From assembly GCA_035648735.1 (NCBI GenBank), contig DASRKX010000082.1, positions 1 through 16,933 on the forward strand: 16,933 bases of DNA, read 5' to 3'. The stretch comes from REEB95 sp035648735 (lineage in GTDB: Bacteria > Pseudomonadota > Alphaproteobacteria > ATCC43930 > CGMCC-115725). This document shows, one piece after another, positions 6,807 through 16,440 of this stretch (position 1 is its first letter; the number at the start of each line of letters is the position of its first letter). The notes under the pieces were generated by a model. It ran no database searches and was not told where the DNA came from. It was given only the letters and a program-made list of their open reading frames with translations. The position numbers and the translations under genes were made by a program.

Positions 6807-8497
6807 GCGCCGACCGCGATATGGCAAGCAGCCTCGACGCAGCCATCGACGAATCCTCGGCGGCGGCCGATCATCCGCTGTGGCGGCGTGTCGGCTGGGA
6901 CGGGCTGGCGCTCATCCTCTTCACCGTCGTGCTCGTGCTGCTGCTCGCCACCTTCGAGGATTACGGCGTCACCTGGGACGAGGACGTGCATAATTGGTAC
7001 GGCATCGCCGTGCTGAATTACTACCTGTCCGGTTTCGTCGATTTGTCGAGCCTCAACTTCGCCGACCTCTACAATTACGGCGCCGCGTTCGACATGACGG
7101 CCGCCGGGCTCAACAAGATCTCGCCCTTCGGCAATTACGAGACGCGCCACCTGCTCAATGCCGTTGTCGGGCTGCTTGGCATCGTCGGCACCTGGAAGCT
7201 CGGCCGCGCGCTCGGCGGGAAGCGCGCCGGATTCCTGGCCGCGCTCTTCCTCACGCTGACGCCGAATTACTACGGCCAAATGTACAACAACCCGAAGGAC
7301 ATTCCCTTCGCCGCGGGCATGGCGTGGTCGCTTTATTACGTCGTCCGGCTGCTGCCACAGCTGCCGCGCCCGGATTGGCGCGTGGTGGTGAAGCTCGGCG
7401 TGGCCTGCGGCCTAGCGCTTGCCGTGCGCGTTGGCGGGTTGCTCATCTTCGGCTATGTCGGGCTGGCGCTGCTGCTGTTCGTGCTGTGGCGCTTCGCCGA
7501 AACCCGGCGCGTCGCCGTGGCGTTCGCCGATTCCTTCGCCTGCTTCTGGCGCGTGCTGCTGCCGGTCGTGGCGGTGGCTTATCCGGTGATGCTGTTCTTC
7601 TGGCCGTGGGCGCAAGCCTCGCCCTTTGTCAATCCGGTCAAGGCGCTGATCTATTTCTCGCACGAGATTTTCCCGTTCCGCACGCTGTTCGCCGGCGAAT
7701 ACGTGCCGGCGAGCGACCTGCCCTGGGAATATTTGCCGACCTATATCCTGCTGGCGCTCCCCGAGCTGATCCTATTGCTGCTGCTGGCATCGCCCGCGAT
7801 CGGCGTGCTGGGCCTGCGCCGTGCGCAGGAAGCCGACCGTGCCCGAATCATCGGCCTGTTCGTGCTGGGATTCGCCGTCGTCTTTCCGGTTGCCTATGCG
7901 ATCGCCATCAAGGCGGTGCTGTTCGACGGCATGCGTCATTTCATCTTCGTGCTGCCGCTGATCGCCTGCATCGCGGCGCTGGCGGCCGATCGCGCGCTCG
8001 TCGCGCTGTCCCGGGTGGCGTGGCGGCGCTACGTCTATGCCGCGCTGGCGCTTTACGGCCTGATCCACGTCTCGGTGATGGCGCTGCTGCATCCCGACGA
8101 ATACGTCTATTACAACGCCCTCATCGGCGGCACGCGCGGCGCCCAGGGCCTGTTCAAGCTCGACTACTGGGCCAATTCCTACGCCGAGGCGGTGCAGGCG
8201 CTGGAGGATTACCTGCATGCCGAATACGGCGCCGATTTCATGGATCAGGATTTCACCGTCTTCGCCTGCGGGCCGCCGAACTCGGCGGCGTACTACTTCC
8301 CGCCGAATTTCATCTTCACGCCCGACCGCAACAACGCGCAATTCATCATCGCCTTCACCAAGGACGATTGCGACAAGGCGGTGCCGGGCAAGGAAATCTT
8401 CCGCGTCGAGCGCATGGGCACGCTGTTGTCGGTCGTGCTCGACCGCCGCGCCATCCTGCAGCACGGGCGGCGCAGCCCGGCGCTCGCCGGCCGCTGA
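6803..8497 (+). CDS. GT-C membrane glycosyltransferase, ArnT/PMT (GT39)-like
   Basis: At 564 residues with about ten or more hydrophobic segments, this is a polytopic inner-membrane protein. After the first membrane span (about 33-50) comes GVTWDEDVHNWYG with the acidic pair Asp59-Glu60, the place of the catalytic Asp in ArnT and protein mannosyltransferases. TPNYYGQMYNNPKDIPFAAG in the second periplasmic part resembles a conserved segment of this superfamily. A soluble C-terminal domain follows from roughly residue 440. GT-C enzymes use a polyprenyl-phosphate sugar as donor on the outer membrane face, which fits the ArnC-like and ArnE/F-like genes downstream. The acceptor (lipid A, another glycolipid or a protein) cannot be told. 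The start overlaps the previous stop by four bases, and the methyltransferase gene begins seven bases after its stop. Confidence 0.82.
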   Translation: MSADRDMASSLDAAIDESSAAADHPLWRRVGWDGLALILFTVVLVLLLATFEDYGVTWDEDVHNWYGIAVLNYYLSGFVDLSSLNFADLYNYGAAFDMTAAGLNKISPFGNYETRHLLNAVVGLLGIVGTWKLGRALGGKRAGFLAALFLTLTPNYYGQMYNNPKDIPFAAGMAWSLYYVVRLLPQLPRPDWRVVVKLGVACGLALAVRVGGLLIFGYVGLALLLFVLWRFAETRRVAVAFADSFACFWRVLLPVVAVAYPVMLFFWPWAQASPFVNPVKALIYFSHEIFPFRTLFAGEYVPASDLPWEYLPTYILLALPELILLLLLASPAIGVLGLRRAQEADRARIIGLFVLGFAVVFPVAYAIAIKAVLFDGMRHFIFVLPLIACIAALAADRALVALSRVAWRRYVYAALALYGLIHVSVMALLHPDEYVYYNALIGGTRGAQGLFKLDYWANSYAEAVQALEDYLHAEYGADFMDQDFTVFACGPPNSAAYYFPPNFIFTPDRNNAQFIIAFTKDDCDKAVPGKEIFRVERMGTLLSVVLDRRAILQHGRRSPALAGR

Positions 8498-8504
8498 GGC
8501 ACGC

Positions 8505-9239
8505 ATGGAGCGGCGCGAATACGAGCGCCTGGCCGCGACCGAAGAGCGCCTGTGGTGGTTCGGCGCCCTCCACCGCAACCTGATCGCCGCCTGGCGCGGC
8601 GCGGCGCGGCCGGCCGCCGCCTCCGCAGCCGCGGTGCTCGACGCCGGCTGCGGCACCGGCGGCTTCCTGGCGAAGCTCGCGGCGCAATTTCCCGGCGACG
8701 CCGTCGGCCTCGACCGCGACGCCTTCGCCTGCGCGCTGGCGCGCGGAAAGAGTGGCACCGGCGTGGCGCGCGGCTCGATCGACGCCCTGCCCTTCGCCGA
8801 TCGCAGCTTCGACGCCATCTTCAGCGCCGACGTGCTGTGCCATCGCGGCATCGACCAGCGTCTGGCATTGGCCGAGCTGCGCCGCTGCCTGCGGCCGGGC
8901 GGCGTGCTGGTGCTGAATCTGCCGGCCTATCGCTGGATCCTCTCCGCCCACGACCGCGCCGTCGACAATGCGCGGCGCTACGGCAGCGGCGAGGTCGCCC
9001 GGCTGCTCGCCCAGGCCGGCTTCGCCGGAATCAGCACCCGTTATTGGAACAGCCTGCTGTTTCCGCTGATGGTGGTGAAGCGCAAGCTGTTGCCGGGCGG
9101 CGACAGCGACGTGGCCCTGATGCCCGCGCCGCTGGAGCGATGCTTTGCCGCCATAGCCCAGTTCGAGACTTGGCTGGCCACGATGGGCTTGCGTCTTCCC
9201 TTCGGCGGCTCGATTGTGGCGGTCGGAATTCGGCCATGA
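8505..9239 (+). CDS. Class I SAM-dependent methyltransferase
   Basis: The 244-residue protein carries motif I VLDAGCGTGG at residues 44-53, the acidic end of strand 2 in VGLDRD, DALPFADRSFDAIFSADVL as motif II region, and RRCLRPGGVLVLNLPA as motif III region: the usual Rossmann-fold SAM methyltransferase order (Methyltransf_11 type). The N-terminal EERLWWFGALHR segment is often seen in methyltransferases of glycan clusters. The open frame runs further upstream into the previous gene, but ATG at 8505 with GAGG at 8496-8499 is preferred. Its stop overlaps the next start in ATGA at 9236-9239. A target in the sugar or lipid carrier pathway is inferred from position only. A slightly hydrophobic tail could bring it to the membrane. 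Confidence 0.85.
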   Translation: MERREYERLAATEERLWWFGALHRNLIAAWRGAARPAAASAAAVLDAGCGTGGFLAKLAAQFPGDAVGLDRDAFACALARGKSGTGVARGSIDALPFADRSFDAIFSADVLCHRGIDQRLALAELRRCLRPGGVLVLNLPAYRWILSAHDRAVDNARRYGSGEVARLLAQAGFAGISTRYWNSLLFPLMVVKRKLLPGGDSDVALMPAPLERCFAAIAQFETWLATMGLRLPFGGSIVAVGIRP

Positions 9240-10207
9240 GCACACCCGCCCTCAGCATCGTCATCCCGGTCTATAACGGCGCCCCGAGCATCGGCGAGCT
9301 GGTGACGGCGCTCGACGCCTTGGAGGTACCGGGCGGCCACGAGATCGTGCTGGTCAATGATTGCAGCCCCGACGACAGCCTGGCGGTGTGCCAGGCGCTG
9401 ATGCGCCAAGCGCGCACCCCGATCACGCTGCTCGATCTGGCGCGTAATTTCGGCGAGCACAACGCGGTGATGGCGGGCTTGCGCCACGCGCGCGGGGCGC
9501 ATGTCATCACCATGGACGACGATCTGCAGAACCCGCCCGGCGAAATCCTGCGGCTGCTGCTTCACGCGCAGCAGACCGGCGCCGACGTCGTCTACGCCCG
9601 CCCGATCGAGAAGCAGCATGCCGGCTGGCGCAACCTCGGCAGCCGTTTCACCAACCGCGTCGCCGATTACGTTCTCGACAAGCCCAAGGGGCTTTATCTA
9701 TCGAGCTTCCGCTGCGTCAGCGCCTTCGCCATCGCCCAGGTGATCGCCTATGACGGGCCGTTCCCCTATGTCGACGGCCTCATCCTGCAATCGACGCAGC
9801 GCATCCAGAGCCTCGCGGTCGAGCATCTGCCGCGCGCGCATGGCGCCAGCAACTACAATCTCCGACGGCTGGTGCGGCTGTGGCTCAACATGTTCGTCAA
9901 TTTCTCGGTCATGCCGCTGCGCCTTTCGACCTTCACCGGCATCGGCCTCAGCATCCTCGGCGCGGTCGGCGCGGTGTGGACGGCGGGCGAGGCGCTGTTC
10001 TTCGATACGCCGCCCGGCTGGGCCTCGCTGACGGTGGCGGTGCTGCTGCTCTCGGGCGTGCAGCTCCTGATCCTCGGGCTGGTCGGCGAATATCTCGGCC
10101 GGCTCTACCTCACCGTCAACCGCAAGCCGCAGACCGTGCTGCGCCAGGTCATGCGCAGCGACGGCAGCGAGCGCGCGGCGCGGCCCAGCGTGATACGGAG
10201 CATCTGA
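9236..10207 (+). CDS. ArnC/GtrB-like polyprenyl-phosphate glycosyltransferase (GT2)
   Basis: This 323-residue protein has the GT-A start SIVIPVYNG, LVNDCSPDDS at about 39-48, DLARNFGEHNAVMAG, and the metal- and nucleotide-binding MDDDLQNPP with Asp94-Asp95-Asp96. Two C-terminal hydrophobic helices (roughly 225-245 and 260-285, ending GLVGEYLGRLYLTVNRKPQ) are diagnostic of the ArnC/GtrB/DPM1 branch, whose members attach a sugar from a nucleotide donor to undecaprenyl phosphate at the inner membrane. The specific sugar cannot be read. It overlaps the methyltransferase gene by four bases and the SMR gene by one base (TGATG), so translation is tightly coupled. With the GT-C enzyme and the small SMR protein it forms the core of an Arn-like transfer route. 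Confidence 0.93.
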   Translation: MSTPALSIVIPVYNGAPSIGELVTALDALEVPGGHEIVLVNDCSPDDSLAVCQALMRQARTPITLLDLARNFGEHNAVMAGLRHARGAHVITMDDDLQNPPGEILRLLLHAQQTGADVVYARPIEKQHAGWRNLGSRFTNRVADYVLDKPKGLYLSSFRCVSAFAIAQVIAYDGPFPYVDGLILQSTQRIQSLAVEHLPRAHGASNYNLRRLVRLWLNMFVNFSVMPLRLSTFTGIGLSILGAVGAVWTAGEALFFDTPPGWASLTVAVLLLSGVQLLILGLVGEYLGRLYLTVNRKPQTVLRQVMRSDGSERAARPSVIRSI

Positions 10208-10551
10208 TGACCGATCTTCTGCCATCCTACGCCGCGCTGTTCGGCGGCATCCTGGTCGCGGTCTGCGGCCAGTTGTTGCTGCGGACCGGCGTCCAGGGCA
10301 CGCCCGACATGATGGCGCAGCTGATGAGCCCCTACACCATCGCGGGCGTCGGCTTCTACGGCGTCTCGGCCTTCATGTATCTCTTCGCCATCCGCAAGAT
10401 TCCGCTCTCGCTTGCTTATCCCTCGGTCGCGGTCAGCTACGTCGTGGTGGCGGTGGTGGCGCATTTCTTCTGGGACGAGCCGCTGACGCTCGGCAAGCTC
10501 GGCGCCATCGCACTGATCCTGTGCGGCGTGGCGCTGCTGCACCGCTTCTAG
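10207..10551 (+). CDS. Small SMR-family membrane protein, ArnE/ArnF-like sugar-lipid flippase subunit
   Basis: The protein has 114 residues and four hydrophobic segments, the size of SMR/EmrE-type proteins. The first segment reads VAVCGQLLLRTG, as in ArnE/ArnF-like proteins, and lacks the Glu that EmrE uses to bind cationic drugs. ArnE and ArnF together move undecaprenyl-phosphate-aminoarabinose across the inner membrane. Here only one such gene is seen, so it may act as a homodimer or with a partner elsewhere. The C-terminal half shows the usual LAYPSVAVSYVVVAV and WDEPLTLGKLGAIALILCGV. ATG at 10207 overlaps the previous stop by one base. Its TAG stop shares CTAG with the convergent aminotransferase stop, leaving no room for a separate terminator. 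Confidence 0.85.
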   Translation: MTDLLPSYAALFGGILVAVCGQLLLRTGVQGTPDMMAQLMSPYTIAGVGFYGVSAFMYLFAIRKIPLSLAYPSVAVSYVVVAVVAHFFWDEPLTLGKLGAIALILCGVALLHRF

Positions 10552-11672
10552 CGCGATAGCGCTTCCTTCAGCGCCGCGATGACGCGGTCGGCATCGCCCG
10601 CCGGCAATTCCGGGAACATCGGCAGGCTCAATATTTCACGCGAAGCGCGCTCGGTTTCGGCCAAGCCGGCTGGATCGAGCGCGACCCGCCCGGCATAAGC
10701 CGGCTGAAGATGCACCGGCATGGGATAGTGTATGGCGGTGCCGATGCCCCGATCGGCCAAGGCGGCGCGCAACGCATCGCGGTTTTTCGCGCGCACGACG
10801 TATTGATGAAAGACATGCGTCGCGTTCCGCCGCCGCTGGGGCAGGCCGAGCGACGTGCCCTCGAGGCCCTTGTCGTAGCGGCCGGCAATCGCGGCGCGGC
10901 GCGCATTGGCGCGGTCGAGACCTTTGAGCTTGACGCGCAGCAGTGCCGCCTGGAGCTCGTCGAGCCGCGAATTCATCCCCGGCACGGCGCTGACATAGCG
11001 GTCGTGCCAGCCATATTCGCGTAAGGCGCGCAGCCGCGCGGCGGCGGCATCGTCGCCGGTCAGCACCGCCCCGCCGTCGCCGAAGGCGCCCAGATTCTTG
11101 GTCGGGTAGAAGCTGAAGCAGGATATGTCGCCGAGGCTGCCGAGACGCTTGCCGTTCAACTGGGCGCCGTGCGATTGCGCGCAATCCTCGATGAGCTTCA
11201 CGCCATGCGCGCGGGCAAGCCGCCCGATGGAGTCCAGATCGGCGGATTGGCCGTAGAGATGCACCGGAATGATCGCGGCAATAGTGCCGGGAGGCTTGGC
11301 CAACGCGCGCTTGAACGCGGCCGGGTCGAGCGTGTAGGTCGCCGGCTCGATATCGAGCAGCAGCGGCTTGAAGCCGGCGAGCTCGATCGCGGCGACGGTG
11401 GCGACCGCGGTATGCGACACCGTGGCGACGTAAGCGCCGGGCGTCAGGTCGAGCGCACGCAAGGCCAGGATCAGCGCATCGGTGCCCGAGGCGACGCCGA
11501 TGCCGTGCCGGCTGCCGATAAAGACGGCAAATTCGCGCTCGAAGCTCGCGACTTCGGGGCCGAGAATATAACGCTCGCTCTTGAGCACCCGCGCCAGCGC
11601 CTTGGCGAGCGCGCCGCGCTGCGCGAGGTAAGACGAGCCGGGCCGGCTCTGCGGGATTGGTTTCCACGCCAT
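10548..11672 (-). CDS. DegT/DnrJ/EryC1/StrS-family sugar aminotransferase
   Basis: This 374-residue protein has the full length and order of PLP-dependent sugar aminotransferases. GTDAL at 63-67 lies in the phosphate-binding region, EDCAQSHGA around Asp163 contacts the pyridine nitrogen, and SFYPTKNLGAFGDGG carries the PLP lysine at residue 192. These enzymes convert keto-sugar nucleotides to amino sugars, as ArnB does in the Arn pathway and WecE in ECA synthesis. The true substrate is not readable. ATG at 11672 shares one base with the stop of the upstream SDR gene, so the two are translated together. The stop lies in the CTAG shared with the convergent SMR gene. An amino sugar made here is the likely cargo of the plus-strand operon, which is inference from adjacency. 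Confidence 0.94.
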   Translation of the reverse strand: MAWKPIPQSRPGSSYLAQRGALAKALARVLKSERYILGPEVASFEREFAVFIGSRHGIGVASGTDALILALRALDLTPGAYVATVSHTAVATVAAIELAGFKPLLLDIEPATYTLDPAAFKRALAKPPGTIAAIIPVHLYGQSADLDSIGRLARAHGVKLIEDCAQSHGAQLNGKRLGSLGDISCFSFYPTKNLGAFGDGGAVLTGDDAAAARLRALREYGWHDRYVSAVPGMNSRLDELQAALLRVKLKGLDRANARRAAIAGRYDKGLEGTSLGLPQRRRNATHVFHQYVVRAKNRDALRAALADRGIGTAIHYPMPVHLQPAYAGRVALDPAGLAETERASREILSLPMFPELPAGDADRVIAALKEALSR

Positions 11673-12679
11673 CAGAGATAAGCCGCCAGATTGGCGCGGA
11701 AATAATCGAGCGTGCGGGCCAGCCCCTCCGCGAGAGTCACCCGCGGCGCCCAGCCGGTCGCGGCGCGGAACAACTTGTCGTCGGCGTGGAAATCGCCGAT
11801 GTCGATCCGCTTGCGCTCGGGCGGGAAGTTCCGGGTGGTAAAGCTGCCGCCGCCATTAGCCGCGACGGCGAGAGCGGCAAGATCGGTCAGCGTTACGGCA
11901 CGCTCGCCGCCCAGATTGAACACCTGGCCGAGCGCCGCCGGATTGACCGCCGCCAGCAACAGCGCCTCGACCGCATCGTCGACATAGGTGAAGTCGCGCA
12001 GCTGCGCGCCGCCCCAGACCTCGAAGGGCCGGTTCTCGAGCAAATCACGCAGCCAGATGCCGATAAAGGTCTGCCGGGCATCCTTGATCCGCATGCGCGG
12101 CCCGTAGGTGTTGGTCAGGCGCAGCACCGAGCTCCTGAGGCCGTAAATCTGCCCATAGAGGCGGTGATAGGATTCGGCGGCGAGCTTGTTGATGCCGTTG
12201 ACGTCGACCGGCGCGAGCGAGTGCTTTTCGTCGACCGGCAAATAGTCCGGCCGGCCGTAGACCTGGCGCGTCGAGGCGAAGACCACCGCGATGCGCGGGG
12301 CGAAGCGGCGGCAGGCTTCGAGCAGCCGGAGCGTCACGCCGCAATTCAGCTCGAGATCGTCGATGGGCTCCTCCATCGAGGCCTGGTGGCCCGGCTGGCC
12401 CGCAAGATTGAAGAGATAATGCCGGCCGGTGACGAGCGAAGCGGCATCGGCCCGGCGCAGATCGGCGATTTCGATCGCCACGCGATCGCCGATTTCCGCA
12501 ACGTTGAAGCGGTTGCCGCCCTGCCCGGGCAGTAGCGCATCGACGATCAGCACTTCGGCGCCGAGCCCGGCGAGCCGCGCCGCGAGATTCGAGCCGATGA
12601 AGCCGAGGCCGCCGGCAATGGCGACCCGCGCCCCCTTGTAGGCGGCACGCAACGATTCGTGATGGGGGGATTCGGCCAT
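11672..12679 (-). CDS. Extended SDR, NAD-dependent nucleotide-sugar epimerase/dehydratase family
   Basis: The protein of 335 residues has the NAD-binding GGLGFIGSN at 23-31, the LFNLAGQ strand end, ASTRQVYG at 135-142 and LRLTNTYGPR, then a C-terminal substrate domain with RDFTYVDDAV and VFNLGGE. This is the layout of GalE/RfbB-like extended SDRs. The usual YxxxK catalytic motif reads NGINK at 161-165: the lysine is present but the tyrosine is Asn. This may be a trait of a subfamily rather than a loss, but a normal epimerase mechanism should not be assumed. It would supply a keto or epimerised sugar to the aminotransferase encoded directly downstream with a one-base overlap. ATG at 12679 puts 22 residues before the glycine-rich loop; a later start is possible but none is clearly better. 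Confidence 0.88.
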   Translation of the reverse strand: MAESPHHESLRAAYKGARVAIAGGLGFIGSNLAARLAGLGAEVLIVDALLPGQGGNRFNVAEIGDRVAIEIADLRRADAASLVTGRHYLFNLAGQPGHQASMEEPIDDLELNCGVTLRLLEACRRFAPRIAVVFASTRQVYGRPDYLPVDEKHSLAPVDVNGINKLAAESYHRLYGQIYGLRSSVLRLTNTYGPRMRIKDARQTFIGIWLRDLLENRPFEVWGGAQLRDFTYVDDAVEALLLAAVNPAALGQVFNLGGERAVTLTDLAALAVAANGGGSFTTRNFPPERKRIDIGDFHADDKLFRAATGWAPRVTLAEGLARTLDYFRANLAAYL

Positions 12680-12759
12680 GGCGGGCGCAGTTTTGCCGGT
12701 CGCGACCCGCGACGCAAGGCAGCCCGCACAAGATGGGGTGCGATTATCGTTGCGGCGGC

Positions 12760-12777
12760 GGAATCCGCTGTGATTCC
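12760..12777. promoter_or_regulatory. Inverted repeat before the extensin-like gene
   Basis: GGAATC (12760-12765) and GATTCC (12772-12777) are perfect inverted copies around CGCTGT, ending eight bases before the extensin-like ATG. It may be an operator or a leader hairpin covering the ribosome binding region. The 106-bp stretch between this gene and the divergent SDR must hold both promoters, though no clear hexamers were found. Confidence 0.3.
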
Positions 12778-12785
12778 CTCAATCC

Positions 12786-13409
12786 ATGCCGCGCTCGCCG
12801 CCATGCCTCCGACCCGCCGCCCTTCTCGCGGCGCTGCTGCTTGGCGCCTGCGGCAGCCACCGCCAGCCGGCGGAGCCGGCGCGCCTGCCAGCCGCCGTCT
12901 GTCTCGCCAAGCTCGACGAGCTCGGCGTCAAATACGACAGGTCATCGGCACCCGACGGCCCTTGCCCGGTCAACGACGCGGTGCGGGTCTCGGCGACGGG
13001 CCTCGCCTTCAGCCGGCCGACGCTGATGAGCTGCGACCTGGCACTCAAGATCGAGCAATTCTCGCGCGAGGTGGTGGCGCCCGCCGCCCAGCAATATTTC
13101 CACACCACCGTGCGGCATATCGACCATCTCGGCGCCTATTCCTGCCGCGGCCGGCCGGGCGGCGAATGGAGCGAACATTCCAAGGGCAACGCCTTCGACA
13201 TCGCCGGCTTCACCTTCGCCAACGGCATGGTCATCCGCGTCGAGAAGGATTGGAACGGCACCGGCCCGCGCCGCAATTTCATCCGCGCCGTAGCCCATGA
13301 CGCCTGCAAAATCTTCAGCGTGGTGCTGACGCCGGACACCAATTCCGACCATCGCAATCACCTCCACCTCGATATCGGCCCGTGGAAGAAATGCGACGCG
13401 AAAGGTTAA
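12786..13409 (+). CDS. Extensin-like (M15-fold) lipoprotein, probable peptidoglycan-active metallopeptidase
   Basis: The 207-residue protein starts with a lipoprotein signal: hydrophobic AALLAALLLGAC with lipobox LGAC and lipidation at Cys22. The remainder matches the Extensin-like C-terminal domain common in alphaproteobacteria, related to M15/LAS metallopeptidases. His131 and Asp138 in HSKGNAFD and the pair HLH at 192-194 have the spacing of the zinc and catalytic residues of that fold. Several cysteines (39, 60, 83, 120, 174) suggest disulfides outside the cytoplasm. A role in cell wall cleavage is inferred from the fold; the name extensin-like only recalls plant homology. No strong ribosome binding site is seen before ATG 12786. 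The gene faces the S4 gene tail to tail, with one base between the stops. Confidence 0.87.
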   Translation: MPRSPPCLRPAALLAALLLGACGSHRQPAEPARLPAAVCLAKLDELGVKYDRSSAPDGPCPVNDAVRVSATGLAFSRPTLMSCDLALKIEQFSREVVAPAAQQYFHTTVRHIDHLGAYSCRGRPGGEWSEHSKGNAFDIAGFTFANGMVIRVEKDWNGTGPRRNFIRAVAHDACKIFSVVLTPDTNSDHRNHLHLDIGPWKKCDAKG

Positions 13410-13410
13410 G

Positions 13411-13750
13411 CTAGGCCGGCTCCCAGGATTCCTCGTCGAGCAGCGGCGTCCACGGCTCCCGCGTCAGGCGCTCGACCGGTGCCGGCTCGTCATAGAGCAG
13501 CCGCGCCGCAGCTGGGTTGCCGCGCCACGCGGCGAAATCGAGCACGCGGATGCGGCGGCGCATTCCTCCATTCTCGATCGCGATCCAATCGCCGATTCGT
13601 ACCCGGTGATGCGGCTTCAGCGCCGTGCTGCCACCGACCGTGACTTTGCCATCGGCGCAGAGGCGGGCCGCCGCCGAGCGCGTGCGCGCCATGCGCGCGA
13701 ACCACAGGTATTTATCGAGACGAAGGGCGTTCACCGATCGATCGAGCGCG

Positions 13751-13761
<11 letters not shown>
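13411..13761 (-). CDS. S4-domain RNA-binding protein (Hsp15-like)
   Basis: This small protein of 116 residues has an S4 RNA-binding domain at about 13-60: RLDKYLWFARMARTRSAAA, then GKVTVGG and the RVRIGDWIAIE strand. Hsp15 (HslR) relatives bind stalled 50S subunits carrying nascent chains. The reading begins with TTG at 13761, inside the end of the helicase gene (11-base overlap). AAGGA eight to nine bases before TTG, within the helicase 3' end, supports this start and translational coupling. The alternative GTG at 13734 has no ribosome binding site. Downstream in most alphaproteobacteria one expects fdxA; here the extensin-like gene lies on the opposite strand instead. Confidence 0.9.
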
Positions 13762-16252
<2,491 letters not shown>

Positions 16253-16293
16253 GCGCCTAGAATTAGTCGGCTCGCGGCGAAAGGCAAGCCAGG

Positions 16294-16299
16294 ATTATA
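16294..16299 (-). promoter_or_regulatory. Candidate -10 box for the helicase-S4 operon
   Basis: A perfect TATAAT on the minus strand, 42 bp before the helicase ATG, in an AT-richer stretch (16290-16320). The hexamer 17 bases upstream is GGAAAT, a poor -35, so the promoter is only a candidate. Confidence 0.4.
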
Positions 16300-16382
16300 G
16301 CGAAAAGACAGTTTTTATTTCCGCCGGCGCGCGCAGCCCCGAATCGGGACCTGTACGGCAGCGGTCATTACCGGCCGGGCGC

Positions 16383-16420
16383 AAAAGAAAAGGGGCGAAG
16401 AACTCGTGCTCCTCGCCCCT
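16383..16420 (-). terminator. Rho-independent terminator of the right-end MHS transporter gene
   Basis: On the minus strand a 13-bp stem (AGGGGCGAGGAGC with GTTCTTCGCCCCT, two G-U pairs) closes the tetraloop ACGA at 16391-16420 and is followed by TTTCTTTT. It starts 20 bases after the transporter stop. It separates that gene from the helicase gene, which runs in the same direction. Confidence 0.9.
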
Positions 16421-16440
16421 GAAAGCGTGAATGCCCCTAT

